Origin: Chloroflexota bacterium
Lineage (GTDB): Bacteria; Chloroflexota; Chloroflexia; QHBQ01; JADMIH01
DNA: 29,651 bases
Direction: 5' to 3'
Assembly (NCBI GenBank): GCA_015478675.1
Contig: JADMIH010000030.1
Location: 1-29,651, forward strand
Shown here: positions 15,664 to 24,747 of the stretch, in pieces
Numbering within the stretch: position 1 is the stretch's first letter
Layout of the letters: every line of letters begins with the position of its first letter
Notes under the pieces: model-generated
Seen by the model: only the letters and a program-made list of their open reading frames with translations
What the model was told of the DNA's origin: nothing
Databases searched by the model: none
Translations under genes and position numbers: made by a program

Positions 15664-18600
15664 ATGGATCAACGTTACAACGACCGCTTTAGAAATCTGC
15701 GACGGTGGTCTTATCTGCCACTGGCGCTCTTAGTCGTGCTTGCCCTGGTGCGACTGCCTTCTGCCATACCCGTGGCGGGCGCGTCACAGCCCAAATCCCC
15801 TTCGCTGGCTGCGGCTATTCCTGTGGCCGCCCCAGCGGTCCATAGAACGCCGACCCGTACACCTACCAGAACGCGTACACCCGTCAATACAAATACAGCC
15901 ACACGCACATCCACAGCCACATCCACACGCACAGCCACAGGTACAAATATATCTACAGCCACACCGACCAGTACGCAAGCGCCCCCCACATCCACACCCA
16001 CACAGCCCACTCTGCTGTCGGTAGCAGTGTCGCCATTGGTGGCCTCCCCAGGGAGCTCACTTGTCCTCTCTTATACACTATTCAGTCCAAGCGCGCAGCA
16101 GGTATCGCTGGGAGCAGGAATACAGCCGAGCGGCGCTTGCTGCTGGAGCTATGATGGTCAGAATGACCGCACTCTGACGATAAGTGCAGGCACGAGCACA
16201 GTAACACGCCTCTTCACAGTGCCCATGAATGCAAGTGGGCCACAGGACATCATCTGGGGGCTGTGGAGCGCAGGCTTTGGCACTGAGTATGGCTATCAGA
16301 TCGTAGCCGCTGCGGTGCAAGTGCAAGGGCTTCCCGCCACTTCGATACCTACGAACACGCCTACGGCAACAAGTACGCCAACCATGACCAACACTCCCGC
16401 GAACACTCCCGTACCTACCCAACCCGTTCTTGTTAGCGTGGCTATGGCGCCTACAGTGGTTGCTCCGTTTGGAACGCTGGTATTGACATACACCGTATGG
16501 AGTCCAAGCGCCCAACAGGTGTCACTGGGAGCAGGTGTACGGGTGCATGGCTCGACCAATGGATTCACTACAGACCCTTTCAATGATACAACTGTGAGCG
16601 TGGCAGCGGGCAATAATGTTGTGGCACGCGCCTTCACAATGCCTGGTCAGCCGAACCTTACCTATGACGTTGTGCAAGCGGTGTGGAGCCCCGGATTCGT
16701 CACACAATATGGCTCTATAGAGAGTGACAGCGCCGTCTCAGTGAACAGCACCTCTCCGCCAATGTGCGCTTACAACGTCTCGCAGACTACAGGGGCAACC
16801 ATCGTCCCTGGCACGACTCTGGTCAGCCGTACTCAGTGCAATGACTGCACAGGTCATATTGATATACCATTCGCCTTCCCCCTTTATGATCAGATGTTCA
16901 CGGTCGCACACTCCGGCGTCAACGGCAACCTGCAATTTCCGAGCGCAACAGGTATCTCGAACGGTTGCCTACCGCAAGCTGAATTCAGTTACACCATTGC
17001 GCCATACTTCGAGGACCTGGACGCCGAGGGACCTGGTGAGGGCGTCTTTACCTCCATCAGCGGCAGGGCACCCAACCGCATCTTCAACATCGAGTGGCGC
17101 GCACATTCCGTCTCGAACAATCTGCCAGTCAACTTCGAAGTTCGATTGTACGAAGGGCAAACCAGGTTTGACATCATTTTCGCCCAGGTAGATAACAACG
17201 GCGCTAACGCCAGCGTTGGTATACAGCGTGACTACGCGATATACCAATCACTTTCGTGCCAGAACGCCAACCTTACTTCAGGTATTATGCTCACTTATCA
17301 GCAAGACTGCTCCCTCGCGACCCCGGTGGCAGCCACACCTACGAACACACCTCAAAGAACTCCTTCCAGCACAAACACACCCACCATTACAAACACACCA
17401 ACAGCCACAACTACCCCACCCAGCACAAATACACCTACTATTACGAACACACCAACCATCACACCGACCAGTACGCAAGCGCCCCCCACATCCACACCCA
17501 CACAGCCCACTCTGCTGTCGGTAGCAGTGTCGCCATTGGTGGCCTCCCCAGGGAGCTCACTTGTCCTCTCTTATACACTATTCAGTCCAAGCGCGCAGCA
17601 GGTATCGCTGGGAGCAGGAATACAGCCGAGCGGCGCTTGCTGCTGGAGCTATGATGGTCAGAATGACCGCACTCTGACGATAAGTGCAGGCACGAGCACA
17701 GTAACACGCCTCTTCACAGTGCCCATGAATGCAAGTGGGCCACAGGACATCATCTGGGGGCTGTGGAGCGCAGGCTTTGGCACTGAGTACGGCGCCAGGG
17801 TAGTCTCCTCTGCCATAAATGTGGCCGGTCCAACTCCTACGCCATCTGTTCCGACCCTTCTCAATGTCGCAGTTGATCCCACTGCCTATAGGGGGGGAAT
17901 GGCCGTTCTTAGCTATACGGTCTTCCTGCCAGTAGCCCAGCAGGTCGCGCTCGGCGCCGGTGTATCGCCCAGCGGAACAGGACAGTGGGTCTACGACTCT
18001 GCGCATGACCGTATCGTAAGCGCCGTTGCGGGCACCTCAGTTATCACACGCAGCTTTAACCTGGGTACACTGCCTGCGGGCCTGCAAGACGTACGGTGGG
18101 GTCTGTGGAATAGCAATTTCACGGTTGAATACAACGAGCAACTTCGTAGTGGGGTGTTGACCATACTGGCCGCAACAGCCACGCCTACCAATACAGCTGC
18201 CCCAGCTTCTTCGACGCCAACTGCTACACTGGGCACACCGCCAACCTCCACACCTACGGTCACAGGCACGCCCCCCACCGCTACTGTCACGACTCAATCC
18301 ACAATTACACCGGTTGCACCCACCTTGCTCGGCGTAAGTCTCTCCCCCGGTTCGACTAACACCGGAGGAGCAGTGACGCTTTCCTATACGATCTTCAGCC
18401 CTGCCCCAGGCAGCTTCGCTCTGGGCGCACAAATCAGGAACGCTAGCGCCTCATTCAATGATCCTGGCAATGACCGCATAGTAACAGTGCCGGCGGGCAC
18501 CTCCGTGGTAACGCGCCAGTTCTACATCGCGCCCAACTATGAGCCAGGTGTGTTCGATGTAACCTGGGGGCTGTGGAACTCCTGCTTCACCACCGAGTAT

Positions 18601-20133
18601 GGAACTCAGCAGCGAGTGGCGGCCCTCACCGTAGTTCAGGCGACTGTTACTCCTATGCCAACGCAGCCAACCGCCACACCTACTATAGTTGCTACTCCGA
18701 GTGGTGCAGCTATTGCCCTGGGCGCAACCGGACCGGCCGCAGGGCTTACCGCCAATATTGGCAGCAGCTTCACAGTAAACTACACCATCTACAACACCAC
18801 GGGCAGTGCCAGAACAGTCAGTTTAGGCGCTCGCCTGATACCCAGTGGCTCTGACATCTACGTGCCCGTTGATGACATGGCACACCAGGTCACAGTCAAC
18901 GCGCCTGTGGGGGCAAGCAGCTTCACTCGCCAGTTCCAGGTACCGGCAAGCGGCAGCGAGGGTAGCTACGATCTTGTGTGGAGTCTGCTGGACCCGGCCA
19001 ACAACGCGGTCCTTGATACCAGGATCGGTAGGAACCGGGTGTGGCTATCTGCTCCAGGCAGAGATGACACAACAGGGATCAGCCTCGGCGGTGGCACGCT
19101 CACAGCCAATGCTATCACCTTACAAAATGGCATAGTGAACCCTATCAGTGGTAATTTCACAATTGTCAACGACGCCTCAGTGACTATACGAGTGGTCATG
19201 CGAATGCGTATAAAGCTCCACAGTGGGTCGAACTGGGTGAGCGACCTGGCAGGTGAAAGACTGGTCAGCGTTCCGGCAGGCCGTACTACCTACACTCTGA
19301 ACTTCGCCGTCCCGCGCTACCTTCCAAGCGGCTCATATGACGTTGTATGGGAGCTAGGTGCTTCCGACTTCACAGGGGCGATTGACAACTTACTTGTAGC
19401 CAATGCCCTACAAATCACCAATCCTGCCATAGTAACCAATGTCGGCGTGCCCATCCTCATGTACCACAACGTCAATCCTACGTCGGCAGGCGGTAACTGG
19501 GTCACAGTCTGCAACTTTACTACGCAGATGGATTACCTGGCGAATAATGGCTGGACCACCATTACCGGGGAAGACATGTACAACTACATCTATAAAGGTA
19601 CAGCTCTCCCCGCCAAGCCAGTGTGGCTCACCTTCGACGACTCCTACCAGAATGTATACGATTACGCGTACTCGATTATGCAGGCGCGCGGCCAAAAGGG
19701 GAGCATTTTCACGGTGACGCAGTACATGGGCCTGATGAATAGCTGGGACCTGGGGAACGAGGCTCAGCACTTACACATGACATGGAATATGCTGAGCACA
19801 ATGAGTCAAGCGGGCCAAAGCGCCGACGGCCACACTCAGCACCACGTAGCCCTCTACGAGCTTACAGTGCCTCAGCAACAGGCGGAGATCTGGGGTAACC
19901 AGGTCGATCTGGTAAGTGGCTTAGGACGGCCAGCATTAAACTTCGCCTACCCCTATGGCCAGTATCCTGATTCGGCCAAGTGGCTGGTGGCACACAGTGG
20001 TTTCCATGCAGCCACTGTTATAGGACAGGCCAAGCAGTACACTGATTACGCCGATATGTACGAATTGACTCGTATAGGTGTATATGACAGCGACAGTCTA
20101 AGCACCTTTATCAGCAAGCTCAACCAACCATAG
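15664..20133 (+). CDS. Secreted CE4 polysaccharide deacetylase with seven Ig-like repeats
   Basis: A 1489-aa surface protein. A signal peptide or anchor (basic RFRNLRRW, then LPLALLVVLALVRL) is followed by a Thr/Pro linker. Ig-like repeats of about 108 residues (PTLLSVAVSP...LSYTLFSPSAQQVSLGAG...DIIWGLWSAGFGTEYG) lie at about 115-222, 253-361, 614-723, 730-838 and 886-995, with two divergent copies at about 1015-1131 and 1132-1260. Repeats 2 and 3 are separated by a Cys-containing beta domain (368-553) resembling nidogen-like modules, and by another Thr/Pro linker. The C-terminus (1260-1489) is a NodB deacetylase: VPILMYHNV, TFDDSY (D1325, D1326), GHTQHH (H1390, H1394) and FAYPYGQYP. The metal triad appears intact, so it probably removes N- or O-acetyl groups from an extracellular glycan, with the repeats as stalk or carbohydrate-binding part. 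The ATG at 15664 is preferred over a TTG at 15604 since it gives a normal signal peptide; neither has a strong ribosome binding site. Confidence 0.88.
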   Translation: MDQRYNDRFRNLRRWSYLPLALLVVLALVRLPSAIPVAGASQPKSPSLAAAIPVAAPAVHRTPTRTPTRTRTPVNTNTATRTSTATSTRTATGTNISTATPTSTQAPPTSTPTQPTLLSVAVSPLVASPGSSLVLSYTLFSPSAQQVSLGAGIQPSGACCWSYDGQNDRTLTISAGTSTVTRLFTVPMNASGPQDIIWGLWSAGFGTEYGYQIVAAAVQVQGLPATSIPTNTPTATSTPTMTNTPANTPVPTQPVLVSVAMAPTVVAPFGTLVLTYTVWSPSAQQVSLGAGVRVHGSTNGFTTDPFNDTTVSVAAGNNVVARAFTMPGQPNLTYDVVQAVWSPGFVTQYGSIESDSAVSVNSTSPPMCAYNVSQTTGATIVPGTTLVSRTQCNDCTGHIDIPFAFPLYDQMFTVAHSGVNGNLQFPSATGISNGCLPQAEFSYTIAPYFEDLDAEGPGEGVFTSISGRAPNRIFNIEWRAHSVSNNLPVNFEVRLYEGQTRFDIIFAQVDNNGANASVGIQRDYAIYQSLSCQNANLTSGIMLTYQQDCSLATPVAATPTNTPQRTPSSTNTPTITNTPTATTTPPSTNTPTITNTPTITPTSTQAPPTSTPTQPTLLSVAVSPLVASPGSSLVLSYTLFSPSAQQVSLGAGIQPSGACCWSYDGQNDRTLTISAGTSTVTRLFTVPMNASGPQDIIWGLWSAGFGTEYGARVVSSAINVAGPTPTPSVPTLLNVAVDPTAYRGGMAVLSYTVFLPVAQQVALGAGVSPSGTGQWVYDSAHDRIVSAVAGTSVITRSFNLGTLPAGLQDVRWGLWNSNFTVEYNEQLRSGVLTILAATATPTNTAAPASSTPTATLGTPPTSTPTVTGTPPTATVTTQSTITPVAPTLLGVSLSPGSTNTGGAVTLSYTIFSPAPGSFALGAQIRNASASFNDPGNDRIVTVPAGTSVVTRQFYIAPNYEPGVFDVTWGLWNSCFTTEYGTQQRVAALTVVQATVTPMPTQPTATPTIVATPSGAAIALGATGPAAGLTANIGSSFTVNYTIYNTTGSARTVSLGARLIPSGSDIYVPVDDMAHQVTVNAPVGASSFTRQFQVPASGSEGSYDLVWSLLDPANNAVLDTRIGRNRVWLSAPGRDDTTGISLGGGTLTANAITLQNGIVNPISGNFTIVNDASVTIRVVMRMRIKLHSGSNWVSDLAGERLVSVPAGRTTYTLNFAVPRYLPSGSYDVVWELGASDFTGAIDNLLVANALQITNPAIVTNVGVPILMYHNVNPTSAGGNWVTVCNFTTQMDYLANNGWTTITGEDMYNYIYKGTALPAKPVWLTFDDSYQNVYDYAYSIMQARGQKGSIFTVTQYMGLMNSWDLGNEAQHLHMTWNMLSTMSQAGQSADGHTQHHVALYELTVPQQQAEIWGNQVDLVSGLGRPALNFAYPYGQYPDSAKWLVAHSGFHAATVIGQAKQYTDYADMYELTRIGVYDSDSLSTFISKLNQP
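15960..16289 (+). repeat. Direct repeat copy A (330 bp), inside the deacetylase gene
   Basis: Identical base for base to 17460-17789, exactly 1500 bp downstream. It encodes the end of the Thr/Pro linker and most of Ig-like repeat 1. The match breaks at 15959 (C versus T) and at 16290 (T versus C). Confidence 0.95.
17460..17789 (+). repeat. Direct repeat copy B (330 bp), inside the deacetylase gene
   Basis: The second copy of the perfect repeat, encoding most of Ig-like repeat 3. Other Ig-like repeats in the same gene are clearly diverged in DNA and protein, so these two copies are homogenised or recently duplicated. Confidence 0.95.
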
Positions 20134-20139
20134 CCAAAC

Positions 20140-20195
20140 GTTGAGCGCCGAACAGTACGTGCTCGCTACCGGGCACATGCTGTTCGGCGCTCAAC
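20140..20195 (+). terminator. Hairpin between the deacetylase and flippase genes
   Basis: A perfect 16-bp stem (GTTGAGCGCCGAACAG with CTGTTCGGCGCTCAAC), with an inner GTGC/GCAC pairing, 6 bp after the stop at 20133. The tail TTCCATTCTG is not a strong U run. It may partially stop or process transcripts before the flippase gene, which begins 24 bp later. Confidence 0.6.
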
Positions 20196-20219
20196 TTCCA
20201 TTCTGACACTGGAGGAAGT

Positions 20220-21695
20220 ATGAACCGTAGGCCGAGCGCGCTACACACTACTATAATAGTACTCGGTTCGAGCTGGTTTACGGTTTTGTTCAATGTACTC
20301 CGAGTGCTGGTGTTACCCACCAAATTAGGTGATAGTGGGATGGGTATCATAACGCTCGCGATCTCCTTCACCACTTTTTTTGGTATCTTTACCTCTCTGG
20401 GAACTTCCACCTATCTGATCAGAGCTATCGCAAGGAATCCTGAAGAGGCAAGCCGCTACTTGAGCAACGCCATGTTGTTGCGTATCGCAATGGGCATCGG
20501 GGTGTTAGGCCTGATGATGGAAGTTGCAACTCTGCTGGGCTATTCCCAGCAGACTCTTCTGGTGATATTCATCGTAGGCATCTCCACGCTGATTTTTACC
20601 CTCTCTAACGTTCTGGAAGCCGGGCTGCAAGGTCTGGGGCAGCAGAGCTGGCGTGCGGTGGGGGTAGCCCTGGGACAAACCGTTACCATAGCCCTGGGCG
20701 TTGCTACGCTCCTGGCCGGGGCCGATGCCGTTGCCTATGCAATTACTATTCCCATCGGAATGACGCTTCAGCTCGCTATCATGATCTCCTATTATTTGTT
20801 GAAGCACCCGATCAGCTTCAACGTAGACACTGCTGTGATGCGTGCTCTGCTGATTGGTGGGATGCCACTATTTCTGTGGGGCTTTCTGCAGTCGGCTTAT
20901 GGGCAAATCGATGCTACCATCTTGAGCCTTTTTGCGGGCGTACAGGTGGTTGGCTGGTTCGGAGCCTCCTTACAGATTACCAGCACCCTGATTATGGTAC
21001 CTACAGCTATCAGCGCCGTGGCTATGCCGATGCTGTGCAAGTTATATGTAAGCGACGAGCGCCGATTCGATGAGGTGGCGAGCAAGATTACGGTCACTAC
21101 CATGCTTTTGATGACCCCAGTCGGGGTCGGTTTGGCTCTCTCCTCGCGAGACGTGCTTCAACTGCTTCCTTATCCTTCGACCTTCTTGAACGCCGCTCCC
21201 GTCCTCTCCCTGCTCGCTCTCAGCCTGCCGGTAACTGGCACTCTAATGATATTAGCGTCGCTGGCGGTCGCGATTGGTCAAGAGCGGCAGTGGGTGAAAA
21301 TCTCCGCCTTTGCGGTATGTATCTTCCCTCCTTTATATGTTTCCCTCATATGGTGGTTCCAGACGAACCTGGCGAATGGCGCTGTAGGCGCCGCCCTTGC
21401 TAACTTTATTGGAGAAACTCTTCTGCTGATGTGGGCCTGGATAGTGTTACCGGCGCGGGTGCGTCAGGGGAAAGTACTCTACCGTGGGGCGCAAATCCTG
21501 GCATTGTCAGCTATGATGCTGGTGGTGGTGGTTGGCTTGCAGCAGTTGCATATGCCGTTGCCTATCTACGTGCCGGTTGGCGCGCTGGTTTACCTCGCGG
21601 GTGCGTGGCTCTTGCGGCTGGTCACGCCTGGGCAGGTCCGAGTTGTGCTAACTTCGCTCGGCAGGCGCAACCGCCGTGCTGAGGCCCTGAGTTAA
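20220..21695 (+). CDS. Wzx-type polysaccharide flippase (MOP superfamily)
   Basis: A 491-aa integral membrane protein with about 12-14 hydrophobic segments along its whole length, typical in size for oligosaccharide flippases that move polyprenyl-linked units across the membrane. Supporting features are the N-terminal SSWFTVLFNVLRVLVLPTKLGDSGMGIITLA (read in two parts: transmembrane helix, then the conserved G-x-G region), TYLIRAIARNPEEASRY and the mid-protein QIDATILSLFAGVQVVGWFG. The ATG at 20220 is preceded by GGAGG at 4 nt spacing. It ends forward group B, and a Wzx pairs naturally with the sugar-1-P transferase and WecG-like enzymes nearby. A MATE-type transporter of other substrates is less likely in this context. 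Confidence 0.88.
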   Translation: MNRRPSALHTTIIVLGSSWFTVLFNVLRVLVLPTKLGDSGMGIITLAISFTTFFGIFTSLGTSTYLIRAIARNPEEASRYLSNAMLLRIAMGIGVLGLMMEVATLLGYSQQTLLVIFIVGISTLIFTLSNVLEAGLQGLGQQSWRAVGVALGQTVTIALGVATLLAGADAVAYAITIPIGMTLQLAIMISYYLLKHPISFNVDTAVMRALLIGGMPLFLWGFLQSAYGQIDATILSLFAGVQVVGWFGASLQITSTLIMVPTAISAVAMPMLCKLYVSDERRFDEVASKITVTTMLLMTPVGVGLALSSRDVLQLLPYPSTFLNAAPVLSLLALSLPVTGTLMILASLAVAIGQERQWVKISAFAVCIFPPLYVSLIWWFQTNLANGAVGAALANFIGETLLLMWAWIVLPARVRQGKVLYRGAQILALSAMMLVVVVGLQQLHMPLPIYVPVGALVYLAGAWLLRLVTPGQVRVVLTSLGRRNRRAEALS

Positions 21696-21775
21696 GGCGA
21701 GTAAAGGACGTGGGCTAGCTTACTGTGGATAAGTTGCCGAGGAGACGAAAATAACAGGTGTGCACCTTGTCCACC

Positions 21776-21800
21776 GCATATGGGCCTCAGGCCCATATGC
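21776..21800. terminator. Perfect short hairpin in the convergent intergenic region
   Basis: GCATATGGGCC-TCA-GGCCCATATGC, an 11-bp perfect stem with a 3-nt loop, 80 bp after the flippase stop. There is no U run next to it, so it may be a pause or processing hairpin preceding the terminator at 21815. Confidence 0.5.
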
Positions 21801-21814
21801 GGGCCGGATAGAAG

Positions 21815-21843
21815 AAGAGCAGACGAGCCTCGCCTGCTCTTTT
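21815..21843. terminator. Bidirectional terminator for groups B and C
   Basis: AAGAGCAG pairs with CTGCTCTT, with an inner CGA/TCG pairing. It is followed by TTT on the forward strand and by TCTTCTTCT on the reverse strand. It lies between the convergent flippase (ends 21695) and methyltransferase (ends 21858) genes. Confidence 0.75.
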
Positions 21844-21857
21844 ACGGTTTGATGCTT

Positions 21858-22760
21858 TTATGCTCCCCGTTCAGCGACTGCGAAGAGTAAATTGCCCGTT
21901 ATAGTGGCAACCGGCGGAAATCGGGATATAAGACGATCCAGAAACACGGATTGTAAAAGCCGTCCAGGCTTGCTGTGGATACCGGTAACAGTGCGTATAC
22001 GATAGCAGCTTAATAGCTCACGGAGTTCGTCTCTATACAGGCGGTGGTAGTATAACCCACCGCCATGGTACCCCTCGCGGTCGCCTTGCCGCCTCTTGGC
22101 CCAGGAGTAGTTGTAGGCTGTGAGAGCGAAGCTGCCACCCGCCGCCAGTACTCTGTGTATCTCGGCTGTGAATCGATGCCTCTCGACATCTGTCGGGATG
22201 TGTTCCAGCAACATGCCGCTGCCGGCGCCATTTGCGATGCCATCCCTGAAGGGTAAGTGGCATACGTCAGCGGTTACATGATCTACCACTGCTCCAGGCA
22301 GCGCACTGCACCTGGTGCGGTTCAATTTGAGCGAGTCGTACGATATATCCACAGCCAGCACATGTGCGCCTGTTGCCGCCAGTATCGTGCTCAGTCGTCC
22401 GGTACCAGCGCCCAGGTCCAGTACAACGTCCGCCGGTTTAAGCCTCATCGTTCGCTCGAACATAGATAACTCAGCCTGTGTTTCGTACGCGGTCAAGCTG
22501 GCATCGTACACCGGAGAGTCGTTGTCGCGTGCGCGTGCTTCGCGCAGCTTGGCTTCCCACGCTAGATCGTCACTCATCACCTCCGAGGGGGGAATAAAAC
22601 GCGCTATCCCCTCTGTGACAGGATACCCGATGCCACATGTAGGGCAGCGAAGCGTGCCGGAGAGCAGTTCCTGCGCGTCCCATACGGCTTCCTCCACGCC
22701 CAGTGGATAGCTCTTATCAATAGGGCAGCATATATAATTGTTAACTACTATCGAACGCAT
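21858..22760 (-). CDS. SAM-dependent methyltransferase with N-terminal zinc-ribbon segment
   Basis: A 300-aa protein. The first ~60 residues look like a Trm112p-like zinc-binding module (ICCPIDKSYPL, LRCPTCGIGYPVTEGIARFIP). The class I methyltransferase core follows: motif I VLDLGAGTGRLSTILAATG (about 110-130), HVLAVDISYDSLKL, VTADVCHLPFRDG, SGMLLEHIP and LAAGGSFALTAYNY. This two-part layout is common among methyltransferases of antibiotic and polysaccharide clusters. The ATG at 22760 has a strong AAGGAGG 7 nt upstream. It is the last gene of reverse group C, 41 bp after the deacetylase gene, and probably methylates a sugar of the same glycan; the position is unknown. Confidence 0.85.
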   Translation of the reverse strand: MRSIVVNNYICCPIDKSYPLGVEEAVWDAQELLSGTLRCPTCGIGYPVTEGIARFIPPSEVMSDDLAWEAKLREARARDNDSPVYDASLTAYETQAELSMFERTMRLKPADVVLDLGAGTGRLSTILAATGAHVLAVDISYDSLKLNRTRCSALPGAVVDHVTADVCHLPFRDGIANGAGSGMLLEHIPTDVERHRFTAEIHRVLAAGGSFALTAYNYSWAKRRQGDREGYHGGGLYYHRLYRDELRELLSCYRIRTVTGIHSKPGRLLQSVFLDRLISRFPPVATITGNLLFAVAERGA

Positions 22761-22801
22761 TTGTTCTCCTCCTTGTTAACTTTCAACGCGATGGTCATTC
22801 A

Positions 22802-23638
22802 CTACAGCGATGCCCGGCTGGGCCTTGATTGTTGCCGCAATTGGCGGGCCGTCTGGCGCGCAAGATGAAACAGCCCACTGCACCGTAAGCGTAACTCACG
22901 ATTTGTGAAGGCTGTGGCGTCTATGCGGTTCAGGTAAAAGGGTGAATGCTTCTGGTTAGGGCCCCCACATGCGCCCTCGTATTCGGCTTCACGCGTGAGG
23001 GTTTGGGTTAGATGGTTGGAGGCCAGATAGGGATAAGCCAACCAGCGTACCGGTTGAGAGAGTATTTCGCTGAGCGTGTGCCGAGACAAGGCTATCTCCT
23101 CTCGAGCTTCATCGGGTGTCAAGATCGTCAGGGGCCGATGTGAAACTGTGTGGCTTCCCAGCGTGAAACCCATGTCGCGCACCCCCCGCAGCTCTTCAGC
23201 GTTCATGAGAGGCACAGGAGTAAGCGGGGCCTGGCCTGCAAGTGAATGCCACAGACGCGCTGAGCCTATCAAGCCTGTAACAATGAAAAGAGTAGCGCTG
23301 AAGTTGAACTCGCGTAGCACCGGTAGAGCATACTCCACAAAGTCTCGTGTACCGTCATCAAAGGTCAGGACCACTCGTTTCTGCGAGGAGCCCTGGATGC
23401 CCCGCCTTTGTTCATTAGAGCTGAAGGCCGCCATCGCATCTTCTAACGTACCGGAACGGTATCCACGCCTTGTGAAATCTAGCAGGATTTCTCGAAGACG
23501 ACTCTGCGTGACAGCATAGGGCGGCACAGGGTAAGTGCCATCTCGCACTACTTCGTGGAACATGAGAACCGGTACCCAGTTCCAGAAGATATGGAGCGGC
23601 GCAGCCTGGCCGGTGTGTTGTGTGGTTTCATCTCTCAT
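22802..23638 (-). CDS. Polysaccharide deacetylase (CE4, NodB-like)
   Basis: About 278 aa. NodB motifs in order: VPVLMFHEV, motif 1 VVLTFDDGTRDF, FSATLFIVTG, motif 2 TLGSHTVSHRPL and motif 3 WLAYPYLASN. The Asp-His-His metal triad is present, so it should be active on an N- or O-acetylated glycan. No signal peptide is visible: the protein begins with a polar MRDETTQHTG segment, so it may act in the cytoplasm, on a lipid-linked intermediate, or be exported by an unseen route. The ATG at 23638 is used here; a TTG at 23644 is equally unsupported by a ribosome binding site. It follows the GT2 stop by about 15 bp, which suggests translational coupling. It is unlike the large secreted deacetylase in size and architecture. 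Confidence 0.87.
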   Translation of the reverse strand: MRDETTQHTGQAAPLHIFWNWVPVLMFHEVVRDGTYPVPPYAVTQSRLREILLDFTRRGYRSGTLEDAMAAFSSNEQRRGIQGSSQKRVVLTFDDGTRDFVEYALPVLREFNFSATLFIVTGLIGSARLWHSLAGQAPLTPVPLMNAEELRGVRDMGFTLGSHTVSHRPLTILTPDEAREEIALSRHTLSEILSQPVRWLAYPYLASNHLTQTLTREAEYEGACGGPNQKHSPFYLNRIDATAFTNRELRLRCSGLFHLARQTARQLRQQSRPSRASL

Positions 23639-23653
23639 CTTCAATACATACGG

Positions 23654-24736
23654 TCACAAACGAGCCTCTTTGTCTTTGAGGCCACCTGAAGCCTTGTTAT
23701 TGAAGCGTTCTACTTTCCTGGCCTGTGCCTTAACGCTGGACCAGAACTGCTCCTTGCCGATGCCTTGCATGAGCGAACGCCAATAAGCCAGGTTATAAAT
23801 AGCGCTATAGCAGATGTTAGAGAAACCGCGTGCGCGAGCCTTGTAAGCTGCATATCCAGAGATATGGAGACTGTATATTGCTACTTCTTCCAGAGCAGGC
23901 CATGTGGCACATACTCGCACCAGCGCCTTATTCAGCGGATTGCGTTTGCGGTACCATGTGAAAAGCTCCTCCCTAAGATAGCTGTGACCTTTCTCCCAGG
24001 CAAGCATCACGTCGCAGCGCCCGTAGAGCCTGGCGTTGCGCAACCAGGCGGCGAAGCGGTGGCGGCCCAGGTGCAGGCTGTCCGCTTCGGCGCGGAAGTA
24101 GAAGCGTGCGCCTACGCCGGCCAATCGGTAGCCGATTTCTACGTCTTCGGCTCGCGGCAAAGTGGTATCGTAGCCGCCTACCTGCTCAAAGAGTGCGGTC
24201 GATACCGAGCAATTGCCTGAATAGAAATCTCTGGGGCCTGTGATCCGCACGCCACTTCTCAAGGCGGCGAAATGGTGCCCTAGTTGAGCATCCTCCCAGG
24301 CGATCCAGGGCTCACGCTTCCCCTCCGGCAAGCTCAGATGGCCTACTACTATGGCTCCTGGGTCTTGCAGGTGGAGCTGGGCGTGCTCGCGGACGAGCGT
24401 AGGCGAGGCAATCATGTCATCATCCAGGAACAACAGGGCGCGCCCTCTAGCAGTGCGTGCACCATTATTGCGGGCGGCAGGGGCACCACTCTGACCCTGG
24501 TAGAGCACTGTCATGTTGTTCCGGCGCTGCTCTGACCGAGCGCGTAAATAGGCAGCCGTGCCGTCTGACGAGCCGTCATCCACAAGCACCAATTCCCAGC
24601 AGTCTGACGGATAGTCCTGGGCTTCCAAACTGTCGAGGAGGGCGGGCAAAAAGCCCAGCCGATTGTGCGTTGGGACCACGACGGTTACAGCCAACATATC
24701 CTCTTTGTCTTGTTGCTGATTAGATGTATCGTTCAT
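23654..24736 (-). CDS. GT2-family glycosyltransferase
   Basis: A 360-aa GT-A enzyme. VTVVVPTHNRLGFLPALLDSL and LVLVDDGSSDGT form the nucleotide-sugar fold, SGAPAARNNGA and ALLFLDDDM carry the DxD metal site (about residues 113-122), and YSGNCSVSTALFEQVGGYD with RAEDVEIGYRL supplies the acceptor/base region. The C-terminal ~120 residues (WLRNARLYGRCDVMLAWEKG onwards) are predominantly helical and may contact the membrane. The ATG at 24736 has a weak GGCGG nearby; it begins 11 bp after the membrane GT2 gene, within the tight group C. The sugar donor is unknown. Confidence 0.9.
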   Translation of the reverse strand: MNDTSNQQQDKEDMLAVTVVVPTHNRLGFLPALLDSLEAQDYPSDCWELVLVDDGSSDGTAAYLRARSEQRRNNMTVLYQGQSGAPAARNNGARTARGRALLFLDDDMIASPTLVREHAQLHLQDPGAIVVGHLSLPEGKREPWIAWEDAQLGHHFAALRSGVRITGPRDFYSGNCSVSTALFEQVGGYDTTLPRAEDVEIGYRLAGVGARFYFRAEADSLHLGRHRFAAWLRNARLYGRCDVMLAWEKGHSYLREELFTWYRKRNPLNKALVRVCATWPALEEVAIYSLHISGYAAYKARARGFSNICYSAIYNLAYWRSLMQGIGKEQFWSSVKAQARKVERFNNKASGGLKDKEARL

Positions 24737-24747
24737 AGCCCGCCTTG

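Noticed and set aside
15711..16010. A reverse-strand frame of Val/Gly/Ala-rich repeats
   Set aside because: It is the antisense reading of the Thr/Pro linker of the large deacetylase, whose repeated codons keep other frames open.
16078..18006. Two reverse-strand frames ending in the same ~70-residue sequence (16078-16515 and 17578-18006)
   Set aside because: They are shadows of the 330-bp direct repeat in the deacetylase gene, not a duplicated gene.
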